From positions 372,001 through 436,000 of the forward strand of contig OZ246966.1 in NCBI GenBank assembly GCA_965232405.1: DNA of 64,000 nt. The letters are read 5' to 3'. The notes beneath the pieces are model-generated. The model had not been told where the DNA came from. It worked only from the letters and a program-made list of their open reading frames with translations, and did no database searches. Both the position numbers and the translations under genes were made by a program. Positions 8,295-16,432 of this stretch are shown here, one piece after another. This DNA comes from RCIO01 sp965232405. GTDB taxonomy: Bacteria > Pseudomonadota > Alphaproteobacteria > Rhizobiales > Rhizobiaceae. The first letter of the stretch is position 1, and every line of letters begins with the position of its first letter.

Positions 8295-9026
8295 TCAGCG
8301 GCGGTTGGCTGTTTCGTCATAGGTCGAGAAATCGACCAGCGTGCCGAGCATCTGCAGGTAGGCCACCAGCGCATCCATCTCGGTCAGCGCCTTCGGGTCG
8401 CCGTCAAAATCGCCCAGCTTGGCTTTCGGGTAGCGCATCTCGACACCTGACCAGTCGGCGTCGGGATCGGCTTGCGCGGCCAGATCGGCGGCCGCGTTCT
8501 CGATCATCTCGTCGCTGTAGGGAACGCCGACCCTGCGGTTGGCAACCAGATGAGCCGAGATGTCCTCGACCTCCAGCGGTGTGGTCGCCAGGAAGGCGTA
8601 GCTCGGCATGATCGATTCCGGCACCACCGAGCGCGGCTCGATCATGTGCTGGACGTGCCATTCGTTCGAATAGCGGTCGCCTACCCGCGCCAGATCTGGT
8701 CCGGTCCGCTTCGACCCCCACTGGAACGGATGGTCGTACATCGACTCCGCTGCCAGGCTGTAGTGGCCGTAGCGCTCCACCTCGTCACGGAAGGGGCGGA
8801 TCATCTGGGAATGGCAGACATAGCAACCCTCCCGGATGTAGATGTTGCGCCCCTTGAGTTCGAGCGGCGAATAGGGCCGCATCCCGTCCACCTTCTCGAT
8901 GGTGTTTTCGAGATAAAAGAGCGGTGCGATCTCCACGATGCCGCCAACCGTGACCACCAGCAGGGAGCCCACCAGCAGCAGGGTGGCGTTGCGCTCGATG
9001 ACGGCGTGTTTGTCCATGATGCCCAT
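8295..9026 (-). CDS. ccoO: CcoO, monoheme cytochrome c subunit of cbb3 oxidase
   Basis: The 243-residue protein has an N-terminal membrane helix (about 14-38) and the heme motif CYVCH (Cys68, Cys71, His72) in the family-specific context EGCYVCHSQMIRPFRDEVERYG. It also has the invariant GPDLARVGDRYSNEWH and PESIMPSYAFL, which holds the axial Met. It relays electrons from CcoP to the CcoN hemes. It lies 12 nt after ccoN. GGGAG 8 nt before ATG supports the start. Confidence 0.96.
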   Translation of the reverse strand: MGIMDKHAVIERNATLLLVGSLLVVTVGGIVEIAPLFYLENTIEKVDGMRPYSPLELKGRNIYIREGCYVCHSQMIRPFRDEVERYGHYSLAAESMYDHPFQWGSKRTGPDLARVGDRYSNEWHVQHMIEPRSVVPESIMPSYAFLATTPLEVEDISAHLVANRRVGVPYSDEMIENAAADLAAQADPDADWSGVEMRYPKAKLGDFDGDPKALTEMDALVAYLQMLGTLVDFSTYDETANRR

Positions 9027-9038
9027 TGGTCAGGCTCC

Positions 9039-10658
9039 CTATTCGGCTGGCTGGACGGCAGGTGCCGTTCCGCCAATCGGTGCTTCCTCGCGGATGTAGC
9101 CGAGGATCGTCATTGTGATGTTGTAGGCCATGATCAGTGCGCCACTGAGGTAGAGAATCCCGCCCAGAGTGCGCATCACGTAGTAGGGATGCATGGCCGC
9201 GACCGACTCCGCGAAGGAGTAGACCAGGAAGCCCTGATCATCGTATTCGCGCCACATCAGCCCCTGCTGGATGCCCGACACCCACATCACCGCCGCGTAG
9301 ACAACGATGCCGAGCGTCGCGAGCCACAGGTGCCAGGTGACGAGCCGCAGCGAATAGAGGCGCTCGCGGTTCCAAAGCTTCGGAACCAGATAGTAGATCG
9401 CGCCGAACGAGATCAGGCCGACCCAGCCGAGAGCGCCGGAATGCACGTGGCCGATCGTCCAGTCCGTGTAGTGGCTGAGCGAATTGACCGCCTTGATCGA
9501 CATGACCGGACCCTCGAAGGTCGACATGCCGTAGAAGGCAATCGCCATCACCATCATGCGGATGATCGGGTCGGTCCTGAGCTTGTCCCATGCGCCCGAC
9601 AGCGTCATCAGGCCGTTGATCATGCCGCCCCAGGACGGCATCCACAGCATGATGGAAAACACCATGCCCAGCGTCTGCGCCCAGTCCGGCAGCGCCGTGT
9701 AGTGAAGGTGATGCGGCCCGGCCCAGATGTAGAGGAAGATCAGCGCCCAGAAATGCACGATGGAAAGGCGATAGGAATAGACCGGCCGTTCCGCCTGCTT
9801 GGGCACGAAATAATACATCATGCCCAGGAAGCCTGCGGTGAGGAAGAAGCCGACCGCGTTGTGGCCGTACCACCACTGCGTCAGCGCATCCTGCACGCCG
9901 GCGAAGAGCGAGTAGCTCTTGGCGTCGAGCAGCCCCACCGGCATCGCCAGATTGTTCACCACATGCAGCATCGCGACAGTCACGATGAACGACAGGTAGA
10001 ACCAGTTGGCGACGTAGATATGCGGTTCCTTGCGAACCAGTATCGTGCCCAGGAATACGAGCAGATAGGCAACCCAGACGACCGTCAGGAACAGGTCGAC
10101 ATACCATTCCGGTTCCGCATATTCGCGGCTGTCGGTGATGCCCAGCAGGTAGCCGGTTGCGGCCATCACGATGAAGAACTGGTAACCCCAGAACACAAAC
10201 CAGGCGAGGTTCCCGCCCCATAGCCGCGCCCGCGATGTGCGCTGCACAACATAGAACGATGTGGCGATCAGGGCGTTGCCGCCAAAGGCGAAAATCACCG
10301 CCGACGTATGAAGCGGCCGAAGGCGCCCGAAGTTGAACCAGGGCTCGATGTTGAAGTCGGGCCATGCCAGTTGAAGCGCTGCGACGACACCGACCAGAAA
10401 GCCGGCAATGCCCCAGAACATCGTGGCAATCGTGCCGTAACGCACCGGTCCGTCCATATAGCCGGACTTGTCGTCACGACCGATGGCAGCCGGTGCAAAG
10501 TTGATCTGCCGCAGAAGCAGTATGGCGCCGGCTGCAAGCACGAAGAACGCCACCCACATATGCGCGGCGAAAAGATCGTCGCCCGAAAAAGCCGCGCCCA
10601 GCAAGGCGAGGAAGGCTGCCAGGCTGACACCGATCGTTTCTGGCCCGTATTTCATCAT
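9039..10658 (-). CDS. ccoN: CcoN, catalytic subunit I of cbb3-type cytochrome c oxidase
   Basis: This 539-residue heme-copper oxidase subunit is a polytopic membrane protein. It holds the low-spin heme, the high-spin heme and CuB, with ligand segments including LHTSAVIFAFGGN, WWYGHNAVGFFLTAG, WAGPHHLHYT and TIGHVHSGALGW. It lacks the aa3-type HPEVY cross-link motif, as expected for the C family. I chose the ATG at 10658 (MKYGPETIG...) because GGGGG lies a few bases before the ATGATG pair; an ATG 18 nt further upstream is possible. It is the first gene of ccoNOQP and is preceded by an FNR-type box at 10747-10760. Confidence 0.96.
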   Translation of the reverse strand: MMKYGPETIGVSLAAFLALLGAAFSGDDLFAAHMWVAFFVLAAGAILLLRQINFAPAAIGRDDKSGYMDGPVRYGTIATMFWGIAGFLVGVVAALQLAWPDFNIEPWFNFGRLRPLHTSAVIFAFGGNALIATSFYVVQRTSRARLWGGNLAWFVFWGYQFFIVMAATGYLLGITDSREYAEPEWYVDLFLTVVWVAYLLVFLGTILVRKEPHIYVANWFYLSFIVTVAMLHVVNNLAMPVGLLDAKSYSLFAGVQDALTQWWYGHNAVGFFLTAGFLGMMYYFVPKQAERPVYSYRLSIVHFWALIFLYIWAGPHHLHYTALPDWAQTLGMVFSIMLWMPSWGGMINGLMTLSGAWDKLRTDPIIRMMVMAIAFYGMSTFEGPVMSIKAVNSLSHYTDWTIGHVHSGALGWVGLISFGAIYYLVPKLWNRERLYSLRLVTWHLWLATLGIVVYAAVMWVSGIQQGLMWREYDDQGFLVYSFAESVAAMHPYYVMRTLGGILYLSGALIMAYNITMTILGYIREEAPIGGTAPAVQPAE

Positions 10659-10746
10659 GTACCCCCGGAAAGGCATGGTTGCGGGATCGCGTCATCCCGA
10701 TCGCGATCTCTGGCGAACCCAATCCCTGTTCCGGCAGCCTCCCGCC

Positions 10747-10760
10747 TTGACATAGGTCAA
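10747..10760. promoter_or_regulatory. FNR/FixK anaerobox between ccoN and the hemerythrin gene
   Basis: TTGACATAGGTCAA is a perfect palindrome outside its N4 centre (TTGAC-N4-GTCAA). It lies 88 nt upstream of the ccoN ATG and 63 nt upstream of the divergent hemerythrin-like gene, so one site may serve both directions. It matches the sites before ccoG and hemN. Confidence 0.88.
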
Positions 10761-10823
10761 AGCCGGCAACCTCCGGCCGGACAATCATCGGGACACAAAA
10801 TTCAGAAGCAGGCGATTGAGCGA

Positions 10824-11312
10824 ATGCCCGGCATGGCAGTTCAGGATGCGGTCTCGATTGGGACCCGCACGGAGGGCAATCTGATCTCGACTACGGTCAT
10901 GGAGCATGTGCTGGAGGAAAAGACGCGCCTCTGCGACGCGCTGGAGGAGATCGCCGATTCACTGCCCGACAATCTCGACAAGGCGCGCTGCCTGCAGATT
11001 GCGTCCATTCTCGTGCCGGTGATGCGAAGCACGCATTTCTACGAGGAAGACGTCATCTTCCCGGCATACCTGTCCGCGATCTCGGGCGATGAAGCGCCCT
11101 CGCCGCTCAAGCGGTTGCGGGCCGAGCATTTCGAGGATGAGTGCTACGCCGATGAACTGACGGAAGCGCTGCTTTCGATCGCGCGCGGCGGCGACATCGG
11201 AAATGCCGAAGCCCTCGGCTACATGCTGCGTGCATTCTTCGAAAGCGTGCGGCGTCACATCGCTTTCGAGCGCGAACACGTGCTGCCCGCCATTCAGGCT
11301 GCTTATCGCTAG
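10824..11312 (+). CDS. Hemerythrin-like (HHE) cation-binding protein
   Basis: The 162-residue all-helical protein has the hemerythrin ligand pattern: His28 in MEHVLEE, His71 and Glu75 in THFYEEDVIFP, His102 in AEHFEDE, and His145 and Glu149 in RHIAFEREHVLP. Such proteins bind a di-iron centre that can bind O2 or NO. The gene is divergent from ccoN across a shared FNR box and convergent with fnrN, which points to a role in oxygen or NO handling at low O2; this role is inferred. The start is uncertain: a second in-frame ATG lies at 10833. Confidence 0.82.
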   Translation: MPGMAVQDAVSIGTRTEGNLISTTVMEHVLEEKTRLCDALEEIADSLPDNLDKARCLQIASILVPVMRSTHFYEEDVIFPAYLSAISGDEAPSPLKRLRAEHFEDECYADELTEALLSIARGGDIGNAEALGYMLRAFFESVRRHIAFEREHVLPAIQAAYR

Positions 11313-11330
11313 GATTCGATGGGTCGTGGT

Positions 11331-12089
11331 CTAGGCGCCGGACCGGTTCTCCAGCCGCTCGAGGCTCGGCACCGTGACATGACGGTTGTTCCGGATGGCG
11401 ATAACGCTGTCGGAGCGCAGCTTGGTGAGCTGGCGACTTACGGTTTCGATTGTCAGGCCCAGATAGTCGGCAATGTCGGCTCTGGTCAGCGGCAGGTCGA
11501 ATTCAGCCGTTTCACGGTCCGGGTCGGCGGTCGGGTCGATATTGCGTGCAATCAGCAGCAGAAAACTCGCCACCTTTTCCGAAGCCGATTTTCTGCCCAG
11601 TGTCACCATCCAGTCGCGCGCTTCGTCCAGCTCCTTGAGCGTCTGGCGCAGGAGCCGGTTTTCCAGCCCGGGCGATTCGCGCATCATTCGCTCGATCGCC
11701 GTCTTGGGGAACGAACATACCGCCACGTCCGTCGCGGCTTCCGCATTGATTTCGCTTTCCGCCTTGAATGGCCGCCCGACGAAATCGGGGGCGAATTGCA
11801 GACCCACGATCTGCTGGCGGCCGTCGGACAAGGTCTTGGTGAGTTTCACCACACCCGACAACACATTCGAATAGTGATCGACCGCTTCGGCGTCCCCCAC
11901 CAGTTCCGATCCGCCTTCCATCCTGTGTTTGGAGGACGTCTTGGCAAGCTCCACAAGCTGCTGCGCGTTGAGCGCGGCGCATATGCCGCCATGCCGCGCC
12001 TCGCAAGACAGGCAAACGACAGGCACCTCCGAATTGTGCACGTCCAGCCGCGCTTCGGCGCCGGTTTCGTTATCGCGATTGTCGTTCAT
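11331..12089 (-). CDS. fnrN: FnrN-type Crp/Fnr regulator with an oxygen-sensing Fe-S cluster
   Basis: The 252-residue protein has an N-terminal Cys cluster (Cys26, Cys29, Cys37 in VVCLSCEARHGGIC) and a fourth Cys (Cys125) in the cyclic-nucleotide-binding-like core. This set binds the labile [4Fe-4S] cluster in FNR. The C-terminal winged helix contains LTRADIADYLGLTIETVSRQLTKLR (about 201-225), with Glu215, Ser218 and Arg219 able to read TTGAT/TTGAC half-sites. The presence of the Cys cluster makes it FnrN rather than FixK. A box at 12131-12144, 42 nt upstream of its start, suggests autoregulation as described for FnrN in Rhizobium. Confidence 0.92.
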   Translation of the reverse strand: MNDNRDNETGAEARLDVHNSEVPVVCLSCEARHGGICAALNAQQLVELAKTSSKHRMEGGSELVGDAEAVDHYSNVLSGVVKLTKTLSDGRQQIVGLQFAPDFVGRPFKAESEINAEAATDVAVCSFPKTAIERMMRESPGLENRLLRQTLKELDEARDWMVTLGRKSASEKVASFLLLIARNIDPTADPDRETAEFDLPLTRADIADYLGLTIETVSRQLTKLRSDSVIAIRNNRHVTVPSLERLENRSGA

Positions 12090-12130
12090 TCAGGTCTCAA
12101 GCGCTGTGTTCTGCCCGCAGGTGATGCCCG

Positions 12131-12144
12131 TTGATCGAAGTCAA
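12131..12144. promoter_or_regulatory. FNR/FixK anaerobox between fnrN and hemN
   Basis: TTGATCGAAGTCAA fits TTGAY-N4-RTCAA. It is 42 nt from the fnrN start on one side and 57 nt from the hemN ATG on the other. It should act on both divergent genes: activation of hemN, and auto-activation or repression of fnrN. Confidence 0.86.
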
Positions 12145-12201
12145 GGCAACGCCGTCCAGCTTGTTTCATCACTCGATTATATCAAACATGGACGCGATTG
12201 C

Positions 12202-13551
12202 ATGCGACACGAAACCCCTTCTGTACTGGCCCGCAATGTGCCGCGCTACACCAGCTACCCCACCGCGCCGCACTTTCATTCCGGCATCGACGCCGAAACC
12301 TATGCCGGGTGGCTGGCGGCGATCCCACAGGGTGAACGCATATCTCTCTACGTCCATGTGCCTTTCTGCGATCGGCTGTGCTGGTTCTGCGCCTGCCACA
12401 CGAAACAGACAAGGCGCTACGATCCTGTCGTTCCCTTCCTGCGCGCGCTTCATCATGAAATCGCGACCGTTGGCAGCCTGGTCGGTCATGACACACAGGT
12501 TGCCGCGCTTCATTTCGGCGGCGGCTCGCCGACAATGCTCATCCCCGCTGACCTGATCGTACTGATGGACGCGCTGAGGTCGAGCTTCCGATTCGCCGAC
12601 GACATCGAGATCAGTGTCGAGATCGACCCCAACGACATGGACGAAGCCCGGCTCAACGCGATGGCCGAAATCGGCGTCACGCGCGCCTCGCTCGGCATTC
12701 AGGATTTCGATCCCAAGGTGCAGAGGGCGATAAACCGCGACCAGAGTTTCCAAGCCACGAAACTGGTGGTGGACGGACTGCGCGCACGCGGCATCAACGC
12801 GATCAACCTCGACCTGCTCTATGGCCTGCCTTTCCAGACATGCGAAAGCGTCGGCGCAACCCTGGGTCGGGCGCTGTCGCTCAAGCCTGACCGGATGGCG
12901 CTCTTCGGCTACGCCCATGTACCGTGGATGAAGAAGCATCAGACGATGATCGATGAAACTGCCCTGCCCGGACCGCAAGAGCGGCTGGAGCAAAGCCGCA
13001 TGGCCTCGGAGTTGATCCGTGCCGCGGGGTATCAGCCTATCGGCATCGACCATTTCGCATTGCCTGACGACCCGCTGGCCACAGCTGCCCGCGAAGGACG
13101 GCTCCACCGCAATTTCCAGGGTTACACCGCGGACAAATGCCACACACTTGTCGGCCTTGGCCCATCGTCGATAAGCAAGACGCGCGAGGGATACGCCCAG
13201 AACGTCGCCGCGACCGGCATCTACCAGCGTCGCGTGAACGAAGGGCGGCTCGCCACCGAGCGCGGCGTTGCCTTCAGCGAGGATGACCGCGTTCGTGGCT
13301 GGGTCATCGAACGCCTCATGTGCGATTTCGGCTTCTGTGCAGATGAACTGATGGACCGGTTTGGCGGGGATGCCACATTTGTCTTGGCCGACGCCCGCCG
13401 CCTTGCCGCCAATCCGGATTGCCCCTGGTTCCAGGGCGGCGGAGATGGCTTTCGCGTCGTTGACGAAGGCCGTCCGTTCATCCGCACAATCGCGGCGAAT
13501 TTCGACGCCTATTTTGTGCCAGGAAGAACGCGTCACTCAGTGGCTGTTTGA
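12202..13551 (+). CDS. hemN: HemN, oxygen-independent coproporphyrinogen III dehydrogenase
   Basis: This 449-residue radical-SAM enzyme converts coproporphyrinogen III to protoporphyrinogen IX without O2, supplying heme under microaerobiosis. The family N-terminus ARNVPRYTSYPTAPHF is present. The cluster motif is Cys56-x3-Cys60-x2-Cys63 followed by Cys65 (CDRLCWFCACH), and the SAM-binding HFGGGSPTML follows. I chose the ATG at 12202 because it gives the usual MxxxxxxLARNVPRYTSYP start; the open frame runs further upstream into fnrN without family similarity. An FNR box at 12131-12144 precedes it. Confidence 0.94.
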   Translation: MRHETPSVLARNVPRYTSYPTAPHFHSGIDAETYAGWLAAIPQGERISLYVHVPFCDRLCWFCACHTKQTRRYDPVVPFLRALHHEIATVGSLVGHDTQVAALHFGGGSPTMLIPADLIVLMDALRSSFRFADDIEISVEIDPNDMDEARLNAMAEIGVTRASLGIQDFDPKVQRAINRDQSFQATKLVVDGLRARGINAINLDLLYGLPFQTCESVGATLGRALSLKPDRMALFGYAHVPWMKKHQTMIDETALPGPQERLEQSRMASELIRAAGYQPIGIDHFALPDDPLATAAREGRLHRNFQGYTADKCHTLVGLGPSSISKTREGYAQNVAATGIYQRRVNEGRLATERGVAFSEDDRVRGWVIERLMCDFGFCADELMDRFGGDATFVLADARRLAANPDCPWFQGGGDGFRVVDEGRPFIRTIAANFDAYFVPGRTRHSVAV

Positions 13552-13601
13552 CCACCGAATTACCAACCCGCCCACTGCCTCCGGCCGATTTCTCGTCTAT
13601 A

Positions 13602-13615
13602 GTCGGTTAACCGAC
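13602..13615. promoter_or_regulatory. 14-bp perfect palindrome, candidate operator
   Basis: GTCGGTTAACCGAC is a perfect palindrome 26 nt upstream of the lactonase-like gene. It overlaps a -10-like TATAGT (13598-13603). The CGGTTAACCG core resembles operators of LacI/GalR-family regulators (family knowledge), but no LacI gene lies in the window, so the partner is unknown. Confidence 0.55.
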
Positions 13616-13641
13616 GGCATCGAGAGGGGGAGATGCGGCTG

Positions 13642-14550
13642 ATGGCTGGCGAACACTATGAAATCCGCGACGACCGGTTCGCGAAACTCATCCAGGGAAA
13701 CGCCAATGTCGACGTACTCTGGACGGGCGGCCGATGGTGCGAAGGACCGGCCTATCTCGCAGCCGGGCGCTATCTTGTCTGGTCCGATATTCCCAACGAC
13801 CGGGTCATGCGCTGGGACGAGATGAATGGCCAGGTCGCCACATTCGAACAGCCTTGCCGCAACCAGAACGGACACACCGTCGACCGCGAGGGCCGGCTGA
13901 TTGCCTGCGAACATCGCGGGCGATGCATCAGCCGCTACGAAATCGACGGCTCCCGCACCGTGCTTGCCGATCGCTTTGAAGGCAAACGCTTCAATTCACC
14001 CAACGACGTTATCGTCAAATCCGACGGGTCGATCTGGTTCACCGATCCGTCCTATGGCATCGACAGCGACTACGAAGGCGATGCCTCCCCGATGGAACAG
14101 GACGGGCGACACGTCTACCGCATCGACCCTTCCGGCACGGTGACGCGCGTCATCGACGACATGAAACAGCCGAATGGTCTCGCCTTCTCCGCCGACGAGA
14201 CAGTCCTTTTCGTTGCCGATACGGGAAAGACCCATTTCCCCGACTGCGAGCCGAAGATCCGCAAATATCCGGTCACGCGCGGCGGGGCTTCCGTCGGCAA
14301 GGGCGAGGATTTCATCGTCAGCGAGGCTGGGTTGTTCGACGGCTTTCGCCTCGATACCAACGGCAATATCTGGTCGTCGGCTGGTGACGGCGTTCACTGC
14401 TTCGCACCCGACGGCGCGCTGCTCGGCAAGATCCTGATCGACGAGGTGGTGGCCAATGTCTGTTTCGGCGGACCGAAGCGCAACCGGCTCTTCATCTGCG
14501 CAACGACAACCTTGCGGTCCATCTACGTCAACGCGCGCGGCCTCGCCTGA
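13642..14550 (+). CDS. SMP-30/gluconolactonase family protein, probable sugar lactonase
   Basis: This 302-residue six-bladed beta-propeller belongs to the SMP-30/regucalcin/gluconolactonase family. Expected motifs are GGRWCEGPAYLAAGRYLVWSDIPNDRVMRWD (metal-binding Glu near the start), RNQNGHTVDREGRLIACEH, FNSPNDVIVKSDGSIWFTDPSYGI, QPNGLAFSADE and the late DGFRLDTNGNIWSSAGDGVHCF. These enzymes open sugar lactones with a divalent metal. The ATG at 13642 is preferred over 13633, because GGGGGAG lies 9 nt before it but directly abuts the earlier ATG. Convergent with a dehydratase/dehydrogenase pair, it could hydrolyse arabino- or galactono-lactone (inferred). Confidence 0.82.
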   Translation: MAGEHYEIRDDRFAKLIQGNANVDVLWTGGRWCEGPAYLAAGRYLVWSDIPNDRVMRWDEMNGQVATFEQPCRNQNGHTVDREGRLIACEHRGRCISRYEIDGSRTVLADRFEGKRFNSPNDVIVKSDGSIWFTDPSYGIDSDYEGDASPMEQDGRHVYRIDPSGTVTRVIDDMKQPNGLAFSADETVLFVADTGKTHFPDCEPKIRKYPVTRGGASVGKGEDFIVSEAGLFDGFRLDTNGNIWSSAGDGVHCFAPDGALLGKILIDEVVANVCFGGPKRNRLFICATTTLRSIYVNARGLA

Positions 14551-14553
14551 ACG

Positions 14554-15471
14554 CTATTTCCCCCACCGCATCGCGATCAGATCGAGCTCACCTGCAAGCT
14601 GTAGCAGCCGCGCCTTGGTGCGCTCAGACATTGGTTTGAGCGGGTGGCGCACATGGTCGCTGCCGATCACACCGCCCTCCTTGAACACCGTCTTGCAGGC
14701 GCGCAGGCCGCATTGCCGGTTTTCGTGGTTGATGAGCGGCAGACAGACCTTCCATGTCTCCAGCGCGGCGTCATGATTGCCGGCAAGGTAGTCGGTGACG
14801 ATGGGGCGGATTTTCTCCGGCTGCAGTGCAGAGGTCATGGTTCCTGTGGCGCCCGCGTCGAGGTCGGCAAGCAAGGTCACCGCCTCCTCGCCATCGAACG
14901 GCCCCACAATATCCGCGCCGCCAGCTGCGATCAGCGCCGCCAGCTTGTCGGCGGCAAAAGGCGTCTCGATCTTGAAATAGCTGACATTTTCGATCTCGCG
15001 CGCCATCCGGGCAAGCAAAGGTACAGACAATGAAACGCCGGAAAGTGGCGCGTCCTGCACCATGATCGGTATCGAGATTGCGTCGCTGACGGCCTGGAAA
15101 TGTTCCAGAATACCGGCCTCAGCGGGAACCAGGCCGACCCCGTGATAGGGCGGCATCATCATCACCATCGACGCGCCCATCGCGTCCGCCGCCTGGGCCC
15201 GCTCAACAGCGATACCCGTGCTGAAATGGCTGATCGTGACAATCACCGGCTTGCGCCCGGCAACGTGTTCGAGGCTGATCTTCATCAGTTGCGCCCGCTC
15301 GTCGTCGGACAGCAGAAACTGCTCGGAGTAGTTTGCCAGAATGCAGATCGCATCGACCCCCTGATCGATCATGCAGTCGAGGACGCGCCGCATTCCGTCT
15401 TCGTCGACCCGGCCGTCATCGTGAAAGGGGGTCGGCGCAACCGGCAATATGCCGGACAATGGTTGGTTCAT
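14554..15471 (-). CDS. DHDPS/NAL-family enzyme, probable L-2-keto-3-deoxyarabonate dehydratase
   Basis: This 305-residue TIM barrel is in the dihydrodipicolinate synthase/N-acetylneuraminate lyase superfamily. The Schiff-base Lys lies in VSYFKIETPF and the Tyr in MMMPPYHG. The usual GTTGE loop is replaced by CILANYSEQF. That loop, ISHFSTGIAVERAQAA, and LINHENRQCGLRACKTVFKEGGVIGSDHVRHP match my recollection of the Azospirillum L-2-keto-3-deoxyarabonate dehydratase more than DapA. That enzyme makes 2-oxoglutarate semialdehyde. The start at ATG 15471 leaves 19 nt to the upstream dehydrogenase gene, so the pair is an operon. Another keto-deoxy-acid substrate is possible. Confidence 0.75.
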   Translation of the reverse strand: MNQPLSGILPVAPTPFHDDGRVDEDGMRRVLDCMIDQGVDAICILANYSEQFLLSDDERAQLMKISLEHVAGRKPVIVTISHFSTGIAVERAQAADAMGASMVMMMPPYHGVGLVPAEAGILEHFQAVSDAISIPIMVQDAPLSGVSLSVPLLARMAREIENVSYFKIETPFAADKLAALIAAGGADIVGPFDGEEAVTLLADLDAGATGTMTSALQPEKIRPIVTDYLAGNHDAALETWKVCLPLINHENRQCGLRACKTVFKEGGVIGSDHVRHPLKPMSERTKARLLQLAGELDLIAMRWGK

Positions 15472-15490
15472 TTCTTCGTCCCTCAACGGA

Positions 15491-16411
15491 TCAGAATTCG
15501 AACGGTTGGACCACCAGCCGCCGACCCAGCATGAACGCGTCGGCAACATGTGCAAGCGGACGGAGATCGACGTCGGACTTGCCGGCACGCACCAGCTCGT
15601 CAAAGCGCGCATAGAGGCCGGCATATTCGCGGTCAGGGCCCGACATGACTTCTTTTCCGTCGACCTCGAGCCGCGCCCCGCCTTCGCTGATCAGCGCCTT
15701 CCCCTCAGCGCACCGGATAACGATGTCCCATGACTGGCGGCCTTCCTGTCGCCAGTCGATCGATGCCGAGACCAATGCGCCGCCCGGATCATAAAACTTC
15801 AGATCGGCGGCAATCGGCGTGTCGCGATTTGCCGGGAAGTGCAGGTCGGCAGCGCTGACATGCAGAGGCCTCGGAAAGATCGCCGTGAGAATGGACAGCC
15901 CGTTGATGCCGGGGTCGAACACGCCAAGCCCGCCCGCTTGCCATATCCATTCCTGGTCCGGATGCCATCGGCGCACATCTTCTTTCCAGATGACTTCCAC
16001 CCGTTCGATCGTCTTGTCGGAAAGCCAGTCGCGCGCAGAGGTGACGGCGGCGGCATAGCGGGAGTGCCATGTCGCAAACAGCGTCAGACCCGCTTCCTTG
16101 GCAATGCCGGCCAGAGCTTCCACTTCGGCCACGGTGGCCCCCGGCGGCTTTTCGATCATCAGATGGCGGCCGGCCAGCAGTGCACGGCGTGCATCGTCGA
16201 AGCGCACCTGCGGCGGTGTGCAAAGCGAGATGCAGGAGATATCCGGACGCGCATCCAGCAGATCGGCAAGGCTCGTGAACGCCTCCACACCCTCCACACG
16301 CCCATTGCGGCTGGCGGTGGCTGCCAGTTCGAACGCCCCACTTTCCGCGATTGCCGGGACATGCCGATCCCGTGCAATCTTTCCTATTCCGACCAACGCA
16401 ATCTTCTGCAC
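15491..16411 (-). CDS. Gfo/Idh/MocA-family D-galactose / L-arabinose 1-dehydrogenase
   Basis: The protein of about 306 residues has an N-terminal Rossmann fold (KIALVGIGKIARDRHVPAI), EKPPGATVAEVEAL at the cofactor site, and the distinctive WKEDVRRWHPDQEWIWQAGGLGVFDPGINGLSIL. That stretch is characteristic of NAD(P)-dependent L-arabinose/D-galactose 1-dehydrogenases, as I recall them from Azospirillum and rhizobia. It oxidises the aldose to the lactone. I prefer a GTG start at 16411, which has AGGGGA 9 nt upstream and gives MQKIALVGIG; an ATG at 16432 is the alternative. It sits just upstream of the dehydratase gene. Confidence 0.78.
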   Translation of the reverse strand: MQKIALVGIGKIARDRHVPAIAESGAFELAATASRNGRVEGVEAFTSLADLLDARPDISCISLCTPPQVRFDDARRALLAGRHLMIEKPPGATVAEVEALAGIAKEAGLTLFATWHSRYAAAVTSARDWLSDKTIERVEVIWKEDVRRWHPDQEWIWQAGGLGVFDPGINGLSILTAIFPRPLHVSAADLHFPANRDTPIAADLKFYDPGGALVSASIDWRQEGRQSWDIVIRCAEGKALISEGGARLEVDGKEVMSGPDREYAGLYARFDELVRAGKSDVDLRPLAHVADAFMLGRRLVVQPFEF

Positions 16412-16432
16412 GTAATGCTGTCCCCTAATCAT

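Noticed and set aside
8472..10223. Long plus-strand open frame (583 codons) opposite ccoO-ccoN
   Set aside because: It lies over two clearly recognisable oxidase genes and has no start signal or known motif.
12169..13536. Minus-strand open frame opposite hemN
   Set aside because: hemN has all radical-SAM motifs; the opposite frame has none.
14554..15471. dapA, lysine biosynthesis
   Set aside because: The loop CILANYSEQF and the C-terminal ENRQ...GGVIGSD segment differ from DapA and fit sugar-acid dehydratases; the neighbours are sugar-oxidation genes.
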